From Osmia lignaria lignaria (lineage: Eukaryota; Arthropoda; Insecta; Hymenoptera; Megachilidae), in assembly GCF_051020975.1 (NCBI RefSeq), contig NW_027478172.1, positions 806,001-870,000 of the forward strand: a stretch of DNA of 64,000 nucleotides. Reading direction: 5' to 3'. The notes beneath the pieces are model-generated. The model was given only the letters and a program-made list of their open reading frames with translations. It was not told where the DNA came from and searched no databases. Positions 1 to 11,300 of the stretch are shown here, in pieces (position 1 is the first letter of the stretch; every line of letters starts with the position of its first letter). Made by a program: the position numbers and the translations under genes.

Positions 1-10
1 TCCGAGATAT
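1..10 (+). repeat. Right end of a truncated monomer at the window edge
   Basis: The first ten bases match the last ten bases of every following monomer, so the array continues to the left of the window. Confidence 0.9.
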
Positions 11-25
11 TTGCAGATTTATCTC
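3..25. repeat. Short dyad at the monomer junction
   Basis: GAGATA (4-9) faces TATCTC (20-25) across a loop containing TTGCAG. In monomers that read GATATATCTC instead of GATTTATCTC (for example monomer 5 at 1299 and monomer 8 at 2265) the arms lengthen to seven bases, GAGATAT and ATATCTC. The element is present at nearly every monomer boundary. It could bind a dimeric protein or be an incidental feature of AT-rich sequence; the window cannot tell these apart. Confidence 0.6.
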
Positions 26-156
26 AAGGGAAGGGGCCTGACGGACATATTTCGAGATATTTCTTCTTCTTGTTGTTCTTCTTCAGCACAGCTAAGCTGG
101 AAGTGGCATTTGCAGCTCGCAATAGTGCAGAGTTATCTCAAAGAAAGGGGCCACGG
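12..156 (+). repeat. Internal direct repeat pair inside the monomer, offset 114 bp
   Basis: Bases 12-44 and 126-156 of monomer 1 align along almost their whole length: TGCAGA, then TTATCTCAA or TATCTCAA, then a purine run ending AAGGGGCC, then ACGG. The offset is 114 bp (38 codons), so the pair also appears in the translated frame as Q-x-Y-L-K-x-R-G at residues 2-9 and 40-47. A shared AGCTCGC lies upstream of both copies, at different distances. The simplest reading is that the 322-bp unit grew by internal duplication of a shorter element. Both copies are retained in nearly all monomers. Confidence 0.75.
61..91 (+). repeat. TTC/TTG triplet pyrimidine tract
   Basis: A run of TTC triplets with two central TTG-like triplets is followed by GCACAG. 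The tract is among the least variable parts of the monomer. Rare changes include a lost triplet in monomer 59 (18687), TTGATC in place of TTGTTC in monomers 88, 94 and 96, and TTCGTC in monomers 176 and 185. It resembles a polypyrimidine tract with a 3' splice AG, but this resemblance alone does not support splicing. Confidence 0.6.
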
Positions 157-235
157 TGTTTCTGTATCTCTATTATGTTGGTGCGGCTTCGGAACTTTTA
201 AATATCTTGATATATATCGAGAACTACGCATCTGA

Positions 236-332
236 TCGAAAAATATCACACAACATAAAAAGTAGGAAACTTAATTCTCTACAAAAAAGGTCTCTTAACA
301 TTTTGCCATAGCTCGCTTCGTTTCCGAGATAT
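236..332 (+). repeat. AT-rich monomer tail with spaced A-tracts
   Basis: Between the TGA at 233-235 and the next TTGCAG lies an AT-rich tail. The common form has an A-run after GATC, a second about 19 bases later (CATAAAAAG), a short AAA ten bases further, and a longer run in CTACAAAAAAGG. Two main tail forms exist: ATAAAAAGTAGGAAACTTAA, typical of the left domain, and ATAAATTGTAGGAAACATAA, common in the right domain. A variant CTACAAATAAAG contains AATAAA; it marks type O and several right-domain monomers. Confidence 0.65.
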
Positions 333-2908
333 TTGCAGATTTATCTCAAGGGAAGGGGCCTGACGGACATATTTCGAGATACTTCTTCTTCTTGTTGTTC
401 TTCTTCTGCACAGCTAAACTGGAAGTGGCATTTCCAGCTCGCAATAGTGCAGAGTTATCTGAAAGAAAGGGGCCACGGTGTTTCTGTATCTCTATTATGT
501 TGGTGCGGCTTCGGAACTTTTAAATATCTTGATATATCTCGAGAACTACGCATCTGATCAAAAAATATCATAGAACATAAAAAGTAGGAAACTTAATTCT
601 CTACAAAAAAGGTCTCTCAACATTTTGCCATAGCTCGCTTCGTTTCCGAGATATTTGCAGATTTATCTCAAGGGAAGGGGCCTGACGGACATATTTCGAG
701 ATATTTCTTCTTCTTGTTGTTCCTCTTCTGCACAGCTAAACTGGAAGTGGCATTTGCAGCTCGCAATAGTACAGAGTTATCTCAAAGAAAGGGGCCACGG
801 TGTTTCTGTATCTCTATTATGTTGGTGCGGCTTCGGAACTTTTGAATATCTTGATATATCTCGAGAACTACGCGTCTGATCAAAAAATGTCATAGAACAT
901 AAAAAGTAGGAAACATAATTCTCTACAAAAAAGGTCTCTTAACATTTTGCCATAGCTCGCTTCGTTTCCGAGATATTTGCAGATTTATCTCAAGGGAAGG
1001 GGCCTGACGGACATATTTCGAGATATTTGTTCTTCTTGTTGTTCTTCTTCTGCACAGCTAAGCTGGAAGTGGCATTTGCAGCTCGCAATAGTGCAGAGTT
1101 ATCGCAAAGAAAGGGGCCACGGTGTTTCTGTATCTCTATTATGTTGGTGCGGCTTCGGAACTTTTAAATATCTTGATATATCTCGAGAACTACGCATCTG
1201 ATCAAAAAATATCATAGAACGTAAAAAGTAGGAAACCTAATTCTCTACAAAAAAGGTCTCTTAACATTTTGCCATAGCTCTCTTCGTTTCCGAGATATTT
1301 GCAGATATATCTCAAGGGAAGGGGCCTGACGGACATATTTCGAGATATTTCTTCTTGTTGTTGTTCTTCTTCTGCACAGCTAAGCTGGAAGTGGCATTTG
1401 CAGCTCGCAATAGTGCAGTGTTATCTCAAAGAAAGGGGCCACGGTGTTTCTGTATCTCTATTATGTTGGTGCGGCTTCGGAACTTTTAAATATCTTGATA
1501 TATCGCGAGATCTACGCATCTGATCAAAAAATATCATAGAACATAAAAAGTATGAAACCTAATTCTCTACAAAAAAGTTCTCTTAACATTTTGCCATAGC
1601 TCGCTTCGTTTCCGAGATATTTCCAGATATATCTCAAGGGAAGGGGCCTGACGGACATATTTCGAGATATTTCTTCTTCTTGTTGTTCTTCTTCTGCACA
1701 GCTAAACTGGAAGTGGCATTTGCAGCTCGCAATAGTGCAGAGTTATCTCAAAGAGAGGGGCCACGGTGTTTCTGTATCTCTATTATGTTGGTGCGGCTTC
1801 GGAACTTTTAAATATCTCGATATATCTCGAAAACTACGCTTCTGATCAAAAAATATCATAGAACATAAAAAGTAGGAAACTTAATTCTCTACAAAAAAGG
1901 TCTCTTAACATTTTGCCATAGCTCGCTTCGTTTCCGAGATATTTGCAGATTTATCTCAAGGGAAGGGGCCTGACGGACATATTTCGAGATATTTCTTCTT
2001 CTTGTTGTTCTTCTTCTGCACAGCTAAGCTGGAAGTGGCGTTTGCAGCTCGCAATAGTGCAGAGTTATCTCAAAGAAAGAGGCCACGGTGTTTCTGTACC
2101 TCTATTATGTTGGTGCTGCTTCGGAACTTTTAAATATCTCGATATATCTCGAAAACTACGCTTCTGATCAAAAAATATCATAGAACCTAAATTGTAGGAA
2201 ACATAATTCTCTACAAAAAACGTCTCTTAACATTTTGCCATAGCTCGCTTCGTTTCCGAGATATTTGCAGATATATCTCAAGGGAAGGGGCCTGACGGAC
2301 ATATTTCGAGATATTTCTTCTTCTTGTTGTTCTTCTTCTGCACAGCTAAGCTGGAAGTGGCACTTGCAGCTCGCAATAGTGCAGAGTTATCGCAAAGAAA
2401 GGGGCCACGGTGTTTCTGTATCTCTATTATGTTGGTGCGGCTTCGGAACTTTTAAATATCTTGATATATCTCGAGAACTACGCATCTGATCAAAAAATAT
2501 CATAGAACGTAAAAAGTAGGAAACCTAATTCTCTACAAAAAAGGTCTCTTAACATTTTGCCATAGCTCGCTTCGTTTCCGAGATATTTGCAGATTTATCT
2601 CAAGGGAAGGGGCCTGACGGACATATTTCGAGATATTTCTTCTTCTTGTTGTTCTTCTTCAGCACAGCTAAGCTGGAAGTGGCATTTGCAGCTCGCAATA
2701 GTGCAGAGTTATCTCAAAGAAAGGGGCCACGGTGTTTCTGTATCTCTATAATGTTGGTGCGGCTTCGGAACTTTTAAATATCTTGATATATCTCGAGAAC
2801 TACGCATCTGATCAAAAAATATCATAGAACATAAAAAGTAGGAAACGTAATTCTCTACAAAAAAGGTCTCTTAACATTTTGACATAGCTCGCTTCGTTTC
2901 CGAGATAT

Positions 2909-3230
2909 GTGCAGATTTATCTCAAGGGAAGGGGCCTGACGGACATATTTCGTGATATTTCTCCTTCTTGTTGTTCTTCTTCTGCACAGCTAAGCTGGAA
3001 GTGGCATTTGCAGCTCGCAATAGTGCAGAGTTATCTCAAAGAAAGGGGCCACGGTGTTTCTGTATCTCTATTATGTTGGTGCGGCTTCGGAACTTTTAAA
3101 TATCTCGATATATCTCGAAAACTGCGATTCTGATCAAAAAATATCATAGAACATAAATTGTAGGAAACATAATTCTCTACAAAAAAGGTCTCTTAACATT
3201 TTGCCATAGCTCGCTTCGTTTCCGAGATAT
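2909..3230 (+). repeat. Hybrid monomer 10, N head joined to J body
   Basis: The preceding TTTTGACATAGC and the start GATATGTGCAG are marks of type N, while TTCGTGATATTTCTCCTTC and CTGCGATTC further on are marks of type J. The switch lies between about 2910 and 2953. The spacing remains exactly 322 bp, so the exchange was in register. The intact N-O-J order in blocks 2 and 3 shows what was removed. Confidence 0.85.
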
Positions 3231-4196
3231 TTGCAGATTTATCTCAAGGGAAGGGGCCTAACGGACATATTTCGTGATATTTCTTCTTCTTGTTGTTCTT
3301 CTTCTGCACAGCTAAGCTGGAAGTGGCATTTGCAGCTCGCAATAGTGCAGAGTTATCTCAAAGAAAGGGGCCACGGTGTTTCTGTATCTCTATTATGTTG
3401 GTGCGGCTTCGGAACTTTTAAATATCTTGATATATCTCGAGATCTACGCATCTGATCAAAAAATATCATAGAACATAAAACGTAGGAAACCTAATTCTCT
3501 ACAAAAAAGGTCTCTTAACATTTTGCCATAGCTCGCTTCGTTTCCGAGATATTTGCAGATATATCTCAAGGGAAGGGGCCTGACGGACATATTTCGAGAT
3601 ATTTCTTCTTCTTGTTGTTCTTCTTCTGCACAGCTAAGCTGGAAGTGGCATTTGCAGCTCGCAATCTTGCAGTGTTATCTCAAAGAAAGGGGCCACGGTT
3701 TTTCTGTATCTCCATTATGTTGGTGCGGCTTCGGAACTTTTAAATATCTTGATATATCGCGAGATCTACGCATCTGATCAAAAAATATCATAGAACATAA
3801 AAAGTATGAAACCTAATTCTCTACAAAAAAGTTCTCTTAACATTTTGCCATAGCTCGCTTCGTTTCCGAGATATTTGCAGATATATCTCAAGGGAAGGGG
3901 CCTGACGGACATATTTCGAGATATTTCTTCTTCTTGTTGCTCTTCTTCTGCACAGCTAAACTGGAAGTGGCATTTGCAGCTCGCAATAGTGCAGAGTTAT
4001 CTCAAAGAGAGGGGCCACGGTGTTTCTGTATCTCTATTATGTTGGTGCGGCTTCGGAACTTTTAAATATCTTGATATATCGCGAGATCTACGCATCTGAT
4101 CAAAAAATATCATAGAACATAAAAAGTAGGAAACTTAATTCTCTACAAAAAAGGTCTCTTAACATTTTGCCATAGCTCGCTTCGTTTTCGAGATAT

Positions 4197-7100
4197 TTGC
4201 AGATTTATCTCAAGGGAAGGGGCCTGACGGACATATTTCGAGATATTTCTTCTTCTTGTTGTTCTTCTTCTGCACAGCTAAGCAGGAAGTGGCATTTGCA
4301 GCTCGCAATAGTGCATAGTTATCTCAAAGAAAGGGGCCACGGTGTTTCTGTATCTCTATTATGTTGGTGCGGCTTCGGAACTTTTAAATATCTTGATATA
4401 TATCGAGAACTACGCATCTGATCGAAAAATATCACACAACATAAAAAGTAGGAAACTTAATTCTCTACAAAAAAGGTCTCTTAACATTTTGCCATAGCTC
4501 GCTTCGTTTCCGAGATATTTGCAGATTTATCTCAAGGGAAGGGGCCTGACGGACATATTTCGAGATACTTCTTCTTCTTGTTGTTCTTCTTCTGCACAGC
4601 TAAACTGGAAGTGGCATTTCCAGCTCGCAATAGTGCAGAGTTATCTGAAAGAAAGGGGCCACGGTGTTTCTGTATCTCTATTATGTTGGTGCGGCTTCGG
4701 AACTTTTAAATATCTTGATATATCTCGAGAACTACGCATCTGATCAAAAAATATCATAGAACATAAAAAGTAGGAAACTTAATTCTCTACAAAAAAGGTC
4801 TCTTAACATTTTGCCATAGCTCGCTTCGTTTCCGAGATATTTGCAGATTTATCACAAGGGAAGGGGCCTGACGGACATATTTCGAGATATTTCTTCTTCT
4901 TGTTGTTCCTCTTCTGCACAGCTAAACTGGAAGTGGCATTTGCAGCTCGCAATAGTACAGAGTTATCTCAAAGAAAGGGGCCACGGTGTTTCTGTATCTC
5001 TATTATGTTGGTGCGGCTTCGGAACTTTTGAATATCTTGATATATCTCGAGAACTACGCGTCTGATCAAAAAATGTCATAGAACATAAAAAGTAGGAAAC
5101 ATAATTCTCTACAAAAAAGGTCTCTTAACATTTTGCCATAGCTCGCTTCGTTTCCGAGATATTTGCAGATTTATCTCAAGGGAAGGGGCCTGACGGACAT
5201 ATTTCGAGATATTTCTTCTTCTTGTTGTTCTTCTTCTGCACAGCTAAGCTGGAAGTGGCGTTTGCAGCTCGCAATAGTGCAGAGTTATCTCAAAGAAAGA
5301 GGCCCCGGTGTTTCTGTACCTCTATTATGTTGGTGCTGCTTCGGAACTTTTAAATATCTCGATATATCTCGAAAACTACGCTTCTGATCAAAAAATATCA
5401 TAGAACCTAAATTGTAGGAAACATAATTCTCTACAAAAAACGTCTCTTAACATTTTGCCATAGCTCGCTTCGTTTCCGAGATATTTGCAGATATATCTCA
5501 AGGGAAGGGGCCTGACGGACATATTTCGAGATATTTCTTCTTCTTGTTGTTCTTCTTCTGCACAGCTAAGCTGGAAGTGGCACTTGCAGCTCGCAATAGT
5601 GCAGAGTTATCGCAAAGAAAGGGGCCACCGTGTTTCTGTATCTCTATTATGTTGGTGCGGCTTCGGAACTTTTAAATATCTTGATATATCTCGAGAACTA
5701 CGCATCTGATCAAAAAATATCATAGAACGTAAAAAGTAGGAAACCTAATTCTCTACAAAAAAGGTCTCTTAACATTTTGCCATAGCTCGCTTCGTTTCCG
5801 AGATATTTGCAGATTTATCTCAAGGGAAGGGGCCTGACGGACATATTTCGAGATATTTCTTCTTCTTGTTGTTCTTCTTCAGCACAGCTAAGCTGGAAGT
5901 GGCATTTGCAGCTCGCAATAGTGCAGAGTTATCTCAAAGAAAGGGGCCACGGTGTTTCTGTATCTCTATAATGTTGGTGCGGCTTCGGAACTTTTAAATA
6001 TCTTGATATATCTCGAGAACTACGCATCTGATCAAAAAATATCATAGAACATAAAAAGTAGGAAACGTAATTCTCTACAAAAAAGGTCTCTTAACATTTT
6101 GACATAGCTCGCTTCGTTTCCGAGATATTTGCAGATTTATCTCAAGGGAAGGGGCCTGACGGACATATTTCGAGATATTTCTTCTTCTTGTTGTTCTTCT
6201 TCAGCACAGCTAAGCTGGAAGTGGCATTTGCAGCTCGCAATAGTGCAGAGTTATCTCAAAGAAAGGGGCCACGGTGTTTCTGTATCTCTATAATGTTGGT
6301 GCGGCTTCGGAACTTTTAAATATCTTGATATATCTCGAGAACTACGCATCTGATCAAAAAATATCATAGAACATAAAAAGTAGGAAACGTAATTCTCTAC
6401 AAAAAAGGTCTCTTAACATTTTGACATAGCTCGCTTCGTTTCCGAGATATGTGCAGATTTATCTCAAGGGAAGGGGCCTGACGGACATATTTCGAGATAT
6501 TTCTTCTTCTTGTTGTTCTTCTTCTGCACAGCTAAACTGGAAGTGGCATTTCCAGCTCGCAATAGTGCGGAGTTATCTCAAAGAAAGGGGCCACGGTGTT
6601 TCTGTATCTCTATTATGTTGGTGCGGCTTCGGAACTTTTAAATATCTTGATATATCTCGAGAACTACGCATCTGATCAAAAAATATCATAGAACATAAAA
6701 AGTAGGAAACTTAATTCTCTACAAATAAAGTCTCCTAACATTTTGCCATAGCTCGCTTCGTTTCCGAGATATTTGCAGATTTATCTCAAGGGAAGGGGCC
6801 TGACGGACATATTTCGAGATATTTCTTCTTCTTGTTGTTCTTCTTCTGCACAGCTAAGCTGGAAGTGGCATTTGCGGCTCTCACTAGTGCAGAGTTATCT
6901 CAAGGAAAGGGGCCACGGTGTTTCTGTATCTCTATTATGTTGGTGCGGCTTCGGAACTTTTAAATATCTTGATATATCTCGAGAACTACGCATCTGATCA
7001 AAAAATATCATAGAACATAAAAAGTAGCAAACTTAATTCTCTACAAATAAAGTCTCTTAACATTTTGCCATAGCTCGCTTCGTTTCCGAGATATTTGCAG

Positions 7101-8382
7101 ATTTATCTCAAGGGAAGGGGCCTGACGGACATATTTCGTGATATTTCTCCTTCTTGTTGTTCTTCTTCTGCACAGCTAAGCTGGAAGTGGCATTTGCAGC
7201 TCGCAATAGTGCAGAGTTATCTCAAAGAAAGGGGCCACGGTGTTTCTGTATCTCTATTATGTTGGTGCGGCTTCGGAACTTTTAAATATCTCGATATATC
7301 TCGAAAACTGCGATTCTGATCAAAAAATATCATAGAACATAAATTGTAGGAAACATAATTCTCTACAAAAAAGGTCTCTTAACATTTTGCCATAGCTCGC
7401 TTCGTTTCCGAGATATTTGCAGATTTATCTCAAGGGAAGGGGCCTAACGGACATATTTCGTGATATTTCTTCTTCTTGTTGTTCTTCTTCTGCACAGCTA
7501 AGCTGGAAGTGGCATTTGCAGCTCGCAATAGTGCAGAGTTATCTCAAAGAAAGGGGCCACGGTGTTTCTGTATCTCTATTATGTTGGTGCGGCTTCGGAA
7601 CTTTTAAATATCTTGATATATCTCGAGATCTACGCATCTGATCAAAAAATATCATAGAACATAAAACGTAGGAAACCTAATTCTCTACAAAAAAGGTCTC
7701 TTAACATTTTGCCATAGCTCGCTTCGTTTCCGAGATATTTGCAGATATATCTCAGGGGAAGGGGCCTGACGGACATATTTCGAGATATTTCTTCTTCTTG
7801 TTGTTCTTCTTCTGCACAGCTAAGCTGGAAGTGGCATTTGCAGCTCGCAATCTTGCAGTGTTATCTCAAAGAAAGGGGCCACGGTTTTTCTGTATCTCCA
7901 TTATGTTGGTGCGGCTTCGGAACTTTTAAATATCTTGATATATCGCGAGATCTACGCATCTGATCAAAAAATATCATAGAACATAAAAAGTATGAAACCT
8001 AATTCTCTACAAAAAAGTTCTCTTAACATTTTGCCATAGCTCGCTTCGTTTCCGAGATATTTGCAGATATATCTCAAGGGAAGGGGCCTGACGGACATAT
8101 TTCGAGATATTTCTTCTTCTTGTTGCTCTTCTTCTGCACAGCTAAACTGGAAGTGGCATTTGCAGCTCGCAATAGTGCAGAGTTATCTCAAAGAGAGGGG
8201 CCACGGTGTTTCTGTATCTCTATTATGTTGGTGCGGCTTCGGAACTTTTAAATATCTTGATATATCGCGAGATCTACGCATCTGATCAAAAAATATCATA
8301 GAACATAAAAAGTAGGAAACTTAATTCTCTACAAAAAAGGTCTCTTAACATTTTGCCATAGCTCGCTTCGTTTCCGAGATAT
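4197..8382 (+). repeat. Higher-order block 2, 13 monomers (4186 bp)
   Basis: Monomers 14-26, in order A, B, C, G, H, I, I, N, O, J, K, L, M. D, E and F are absent; the C to G junction falls near 5163. Monomer 16 carries a private TTATCACAAGG head that it shares with monomer 27, tying those two C copies together. Monomers 17 (GGCCCCGG) and 18 (CCACCGTG) carry single-copy changes. Confidence 0.85.
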
Positions 8383-11300
8383 TTGCAGATTTATCACAAG
8401 GGAAGGGGCCTGACGGACATATTTCGAGATATTTCTTCTTCTTGTTGTTCCTCTTCTGCACAGCTAAACTGGAAGTGGCATTTGCAGCTCGCAATAGTAC
8501 AGAGTTATCTCAAAGAAAGGGGCCACGGTGTTTCTGTATCTCTATTATGTTGGTGCGGCTTCGGAACTTTTGAATATCTTGATATATCTCGAGAACTACG
8601 CGTCTGATCAAAAAATGTCATAGAACATAAAAAGTAGGAAACATAATTCTCTACAAAAAAGGTCTCTTAACATTTTGCCATAGCTCGCTTCGTTTCCGAG
8701 ATATTTGCAGATTTATCTCAAGGGAAGGGGCCTGACGGACATATTTCGAGATATTTGTTCTTCTTGTTGTTCTTCTTCTGCACAGCTAAGCTGGAAGTGG
8801 CATTTGCAGCTCGCAATAGTGCAGAGTTATCGCAAAGAAAGGGGCCACGGTGTTTCTGTATCTCTATTATGTTGGTGCGGCTTCGGAACTTTTAAATATC
8901 TTGATATATCTCGAGAACTACGCATCTGATCAAAAAATATCATAGAACGTAAAAAGTAGGAAACCTAATTCTCTACAAAAAAGGTCTCTTAACATTTTGC
9001 CATAGCTCTCTTCGTTTCCGAGATATTTGCAGATATATCTCAAGGGAAGGGGCCTGACGGACATATTTCGAGATATTTCTTCTTGTTGTTGTTCTTCTTC
9101 TGCACAGCTAAGCTGGAAGTGGCATTTGCAGCTCGCAATAGTGCAGTGTTATCTCAAAGAAAGGGGCCACGGTGTTTCTGTATCTCTATTATGTTGGTGC
9201 GGCTTCGGAACTTTTAAATATCTTGATATATCGCGAGATCTACGCATCTGATCAAAAAATATCATAGAACATAAAAAGTATGAAACCTAATTCTCTACAA
9301 AAAAGTTCTCTTAACATTTTGCCATAGCTCGCTTCGTTTCCGAGATATTTCCAGATATATCTCAAGGGAAGGGGCCTGACGGACATATTTCGAGATATTT
9401 CTTCTTCTTGTTGTTCTTCTTCTGCACAGCTAAACTGGAAGTGGCATTTGCAGCTCGCAATAGTGCAGAGTTATCTCAAAGAGAGGGGCCACGGTGTTTC
9501 TGTATCTCTATTATGTTGGTGCGGCTTCGGAACTTTTAAATATCTCGATATATCTCGAAAACTACGCTTCTGATCAAAAAATATCATAGAACATAAAAAG
9601 TAGGAAACTTAATTCTCTACAAAAAAGGTCTCTTAACATTTTGCCATAGCTCGCTTCGTTTCCGAGATATTTGCAGATTTATCTCAAGGGAAGGGGCCTG
9701 ACGGACATATTTCGAGATATTTCTTCTTCTTGTTGTTCTTCTTCTGCACAGCTAAGCTGGAAGTGGCGTTTGCAGCTCGCAATAGTGCAGAGTTATCTCA
9801 AAGAAAGAGGCCACGGTGTTTCTGTACCTCTATTATGTTGGTGCTGCTTCGGAACTTTTAAATATCTCGATATATCTCGAAAACTACGCTTCTGATCAAA
9901 AAATATCATAGAACCTAAATTGTAGGAAACATAATTCTCTACAAAAAACGTCTCTTAACATTTTGCCATAGCTCGCTTCGTTTCCGAGATATTTGCAGAT
10001 ATATCTCAAGGGAAGGGGCCTGACGGACATATTTCGAGATATTTCTTCTTCTTGTTGTTCTTCTTCTGCACAGCTAAGCTGGAAGTGGCACTTGCAGCTC
10101 GCAATAGTGCAGAGTTATCGCAAAGAAAGGGGCCACGGTGTTTCTGTATCTCTATTATGTTGGTGCGGCTTCGGAACTTTTAAATATCTTGATATATCTC
10201 GAGAACTACGCATCTGATCAAAAAATATCATAGAACGTAAAAAGTAGGAAACCTAATTCTCTACAAAAAAGGTCTCTTAACATTTTGCCATAGCTCGCTT
10301 CGTTTCCGAGATATTTGCAGATTTATCTCAAGGGAAGGGGCCTGACGGACATATTTCGAGATATTTCTTCTTCTTGTTGTTCTTCTTCAGCACAGCTAAG
10401 CTGGAAGTGGCATTTGCAGCTCGCAATAGTGCAGAGTTATCTCAAAGAAAGGGGCCACGGTGTTTCTGTATCTCTATAATGTTGGTGCGGCTTCGGAACT
10501 TTTAAATATCTTGATATATCTCGAGAACTACGCATCTGATCAAAAAATATCATAGAACATAAAAAGTAGGAAACGTAATTCTCTACAAAAAAGGTCTCTT
10601 AACATTTTGACATAGCTCGCTTCGTTTCCGAGATATTTGCAGATTTATCTCAAGGGAAGGGGCCTGACGGACATATTTCGAGATATTTCTTCTTCTTGTT
10701 GTTCTTCTTCAGCACAGCTAAGCTGGAAGTGGCATTTGCAGCTCGCAATAGTGCAGAGTTATCTCAAAGAAAGGGGCCACGGTGTTTCTGTATCTCTATA
10801 ATGTTGGTGCGGCTTCGGAACTTTTAAATATCTTGATATATCTCGAGAACTACGCATCTGATCAAAAAATATCATAGAACATAAAAAGTAGGAAACGTAA
10901 TTCTCTACAAAAAAGGTCTCTTAACATTTTGACATAGCTCGCTTCGTTTCCGAGATATGTGCAGATTTATCTCAAGGGAAGGGGCCTGACGGACATATTT
11001 CGAGATATTTCTTCTTCTTGTTGTTCTTCTTCTGCACAGCTAAACTGGAAGTGGCATTTCCAGCTCGCAATAGTGCGGAGTTATCTCAAAGAAAGGGGCC
11101 ACGGTGTTTCTGTATCTCTATTATGTTGGTGCGGCTTCGGAACTTTTAAATATCTTGATATATCTCGAGAACTACGCATCTGATCAAAAAATATCATAGA
11201 ACATAAAAAGTAGGAAACTTAATTCTCTACAAATAAAGTCTCCTAACATTTTGCCATAGCTCGCTTCGTTTCCGAGATATTTGCAGATTTATCTCAAGGG

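Larger units (their letters stand above)
11..235 (+). other. Recurrent 74-codon open frame, judged non-coding
   Basis: Most monomers hold a frame of 74 codons from TTG to TGA, read as LQIYLKGRG... to ...LRI or LRF, rich in Ser and Cys at residues 18-25. It begins with TTG (GTG in a few, ATG only at 26090 and 27056), and a TAG lies about eight codons upstream. The commonest variants change amino acids: S/N at residue 29, L/F at 34, Q/R at 35, I/L at 38, E/K at 71. Stops interrupt the frame in type I monomers (TAA at codon 55), in 65 and 66, in 88, 94 and 96 (TGA at codon 22) and in 123-like monomers. A one-base insertion shifts the frame in 153, 176 and 185. Since 322 is not a multiple of three, frames do not join across monomers. 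No protein family is recognised. I read it as a chance open frame kept by array homogenisation. Confidence 0.8.
11..332 (+). repeat. Reference monomer (monomer 1): anatomy of the unit
   Basis: This monomer serves as the coordinate frame for the unit. From left to right it holds the head with TTGCAG and the first copy of an internal repeat (12-44), a CGAGATATTT motif (53-62), a TTC/TTG triplet tract ending in GCACAG (61-91), a variable segment (about 95-131) that carries most type-defining changes, the second internal-repeat copy (126-156), a strongly conserved segment to about 192, a GATATATC palindrome region, and an AT-rich tail (236-332). Hand-counted composition is C 62, G 65 of 322, with 12 CpG. 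This monomer is itself a hybrid: it has the type I mark CTTCAGCAC at about 81-89 and the type A marks ATATATCGAG and ATCACACAAC downstream, with the switch between about 131 and 174. Confidence 0.9.
11..4196 (+). repeat. Higher-order block 1, 13 monomers (4186 bp)
   Basis: Monomers 1-13, in order A (hybrid I/A), B, C, D, E, F, G, H, I, N/J hybrid, K, L, M. Compared with the inferred 16-mer it lacks one I and the O monomer, and N and J are fused into monomer 10. It is the only block in the window that keeps A through H in sequence. Confidence 0.85.

Noticed and set aside
61..91. Polypyrimidine tract plus CAG as a functional 3' splice site in every monomer
   Set aside because: No matching donor exists in the usual monomer and no exon structure is visible; the tract is a triplet-rich repeat.
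301..335. CENP-B box at GCTTCGTTTCCGAGATAT
   Set aside because: Only the first seven bases (CTTCGTT) agree with the box; the essential central A and the CGGG half are absent.
6720..6735. Polyadenylation signal AATAAA in the CTACAAATAAAG tail form
   Set aside because: A one-base variant of an A-run in an AT-rich tail, in a subset of monomers, with no transcript evidence.
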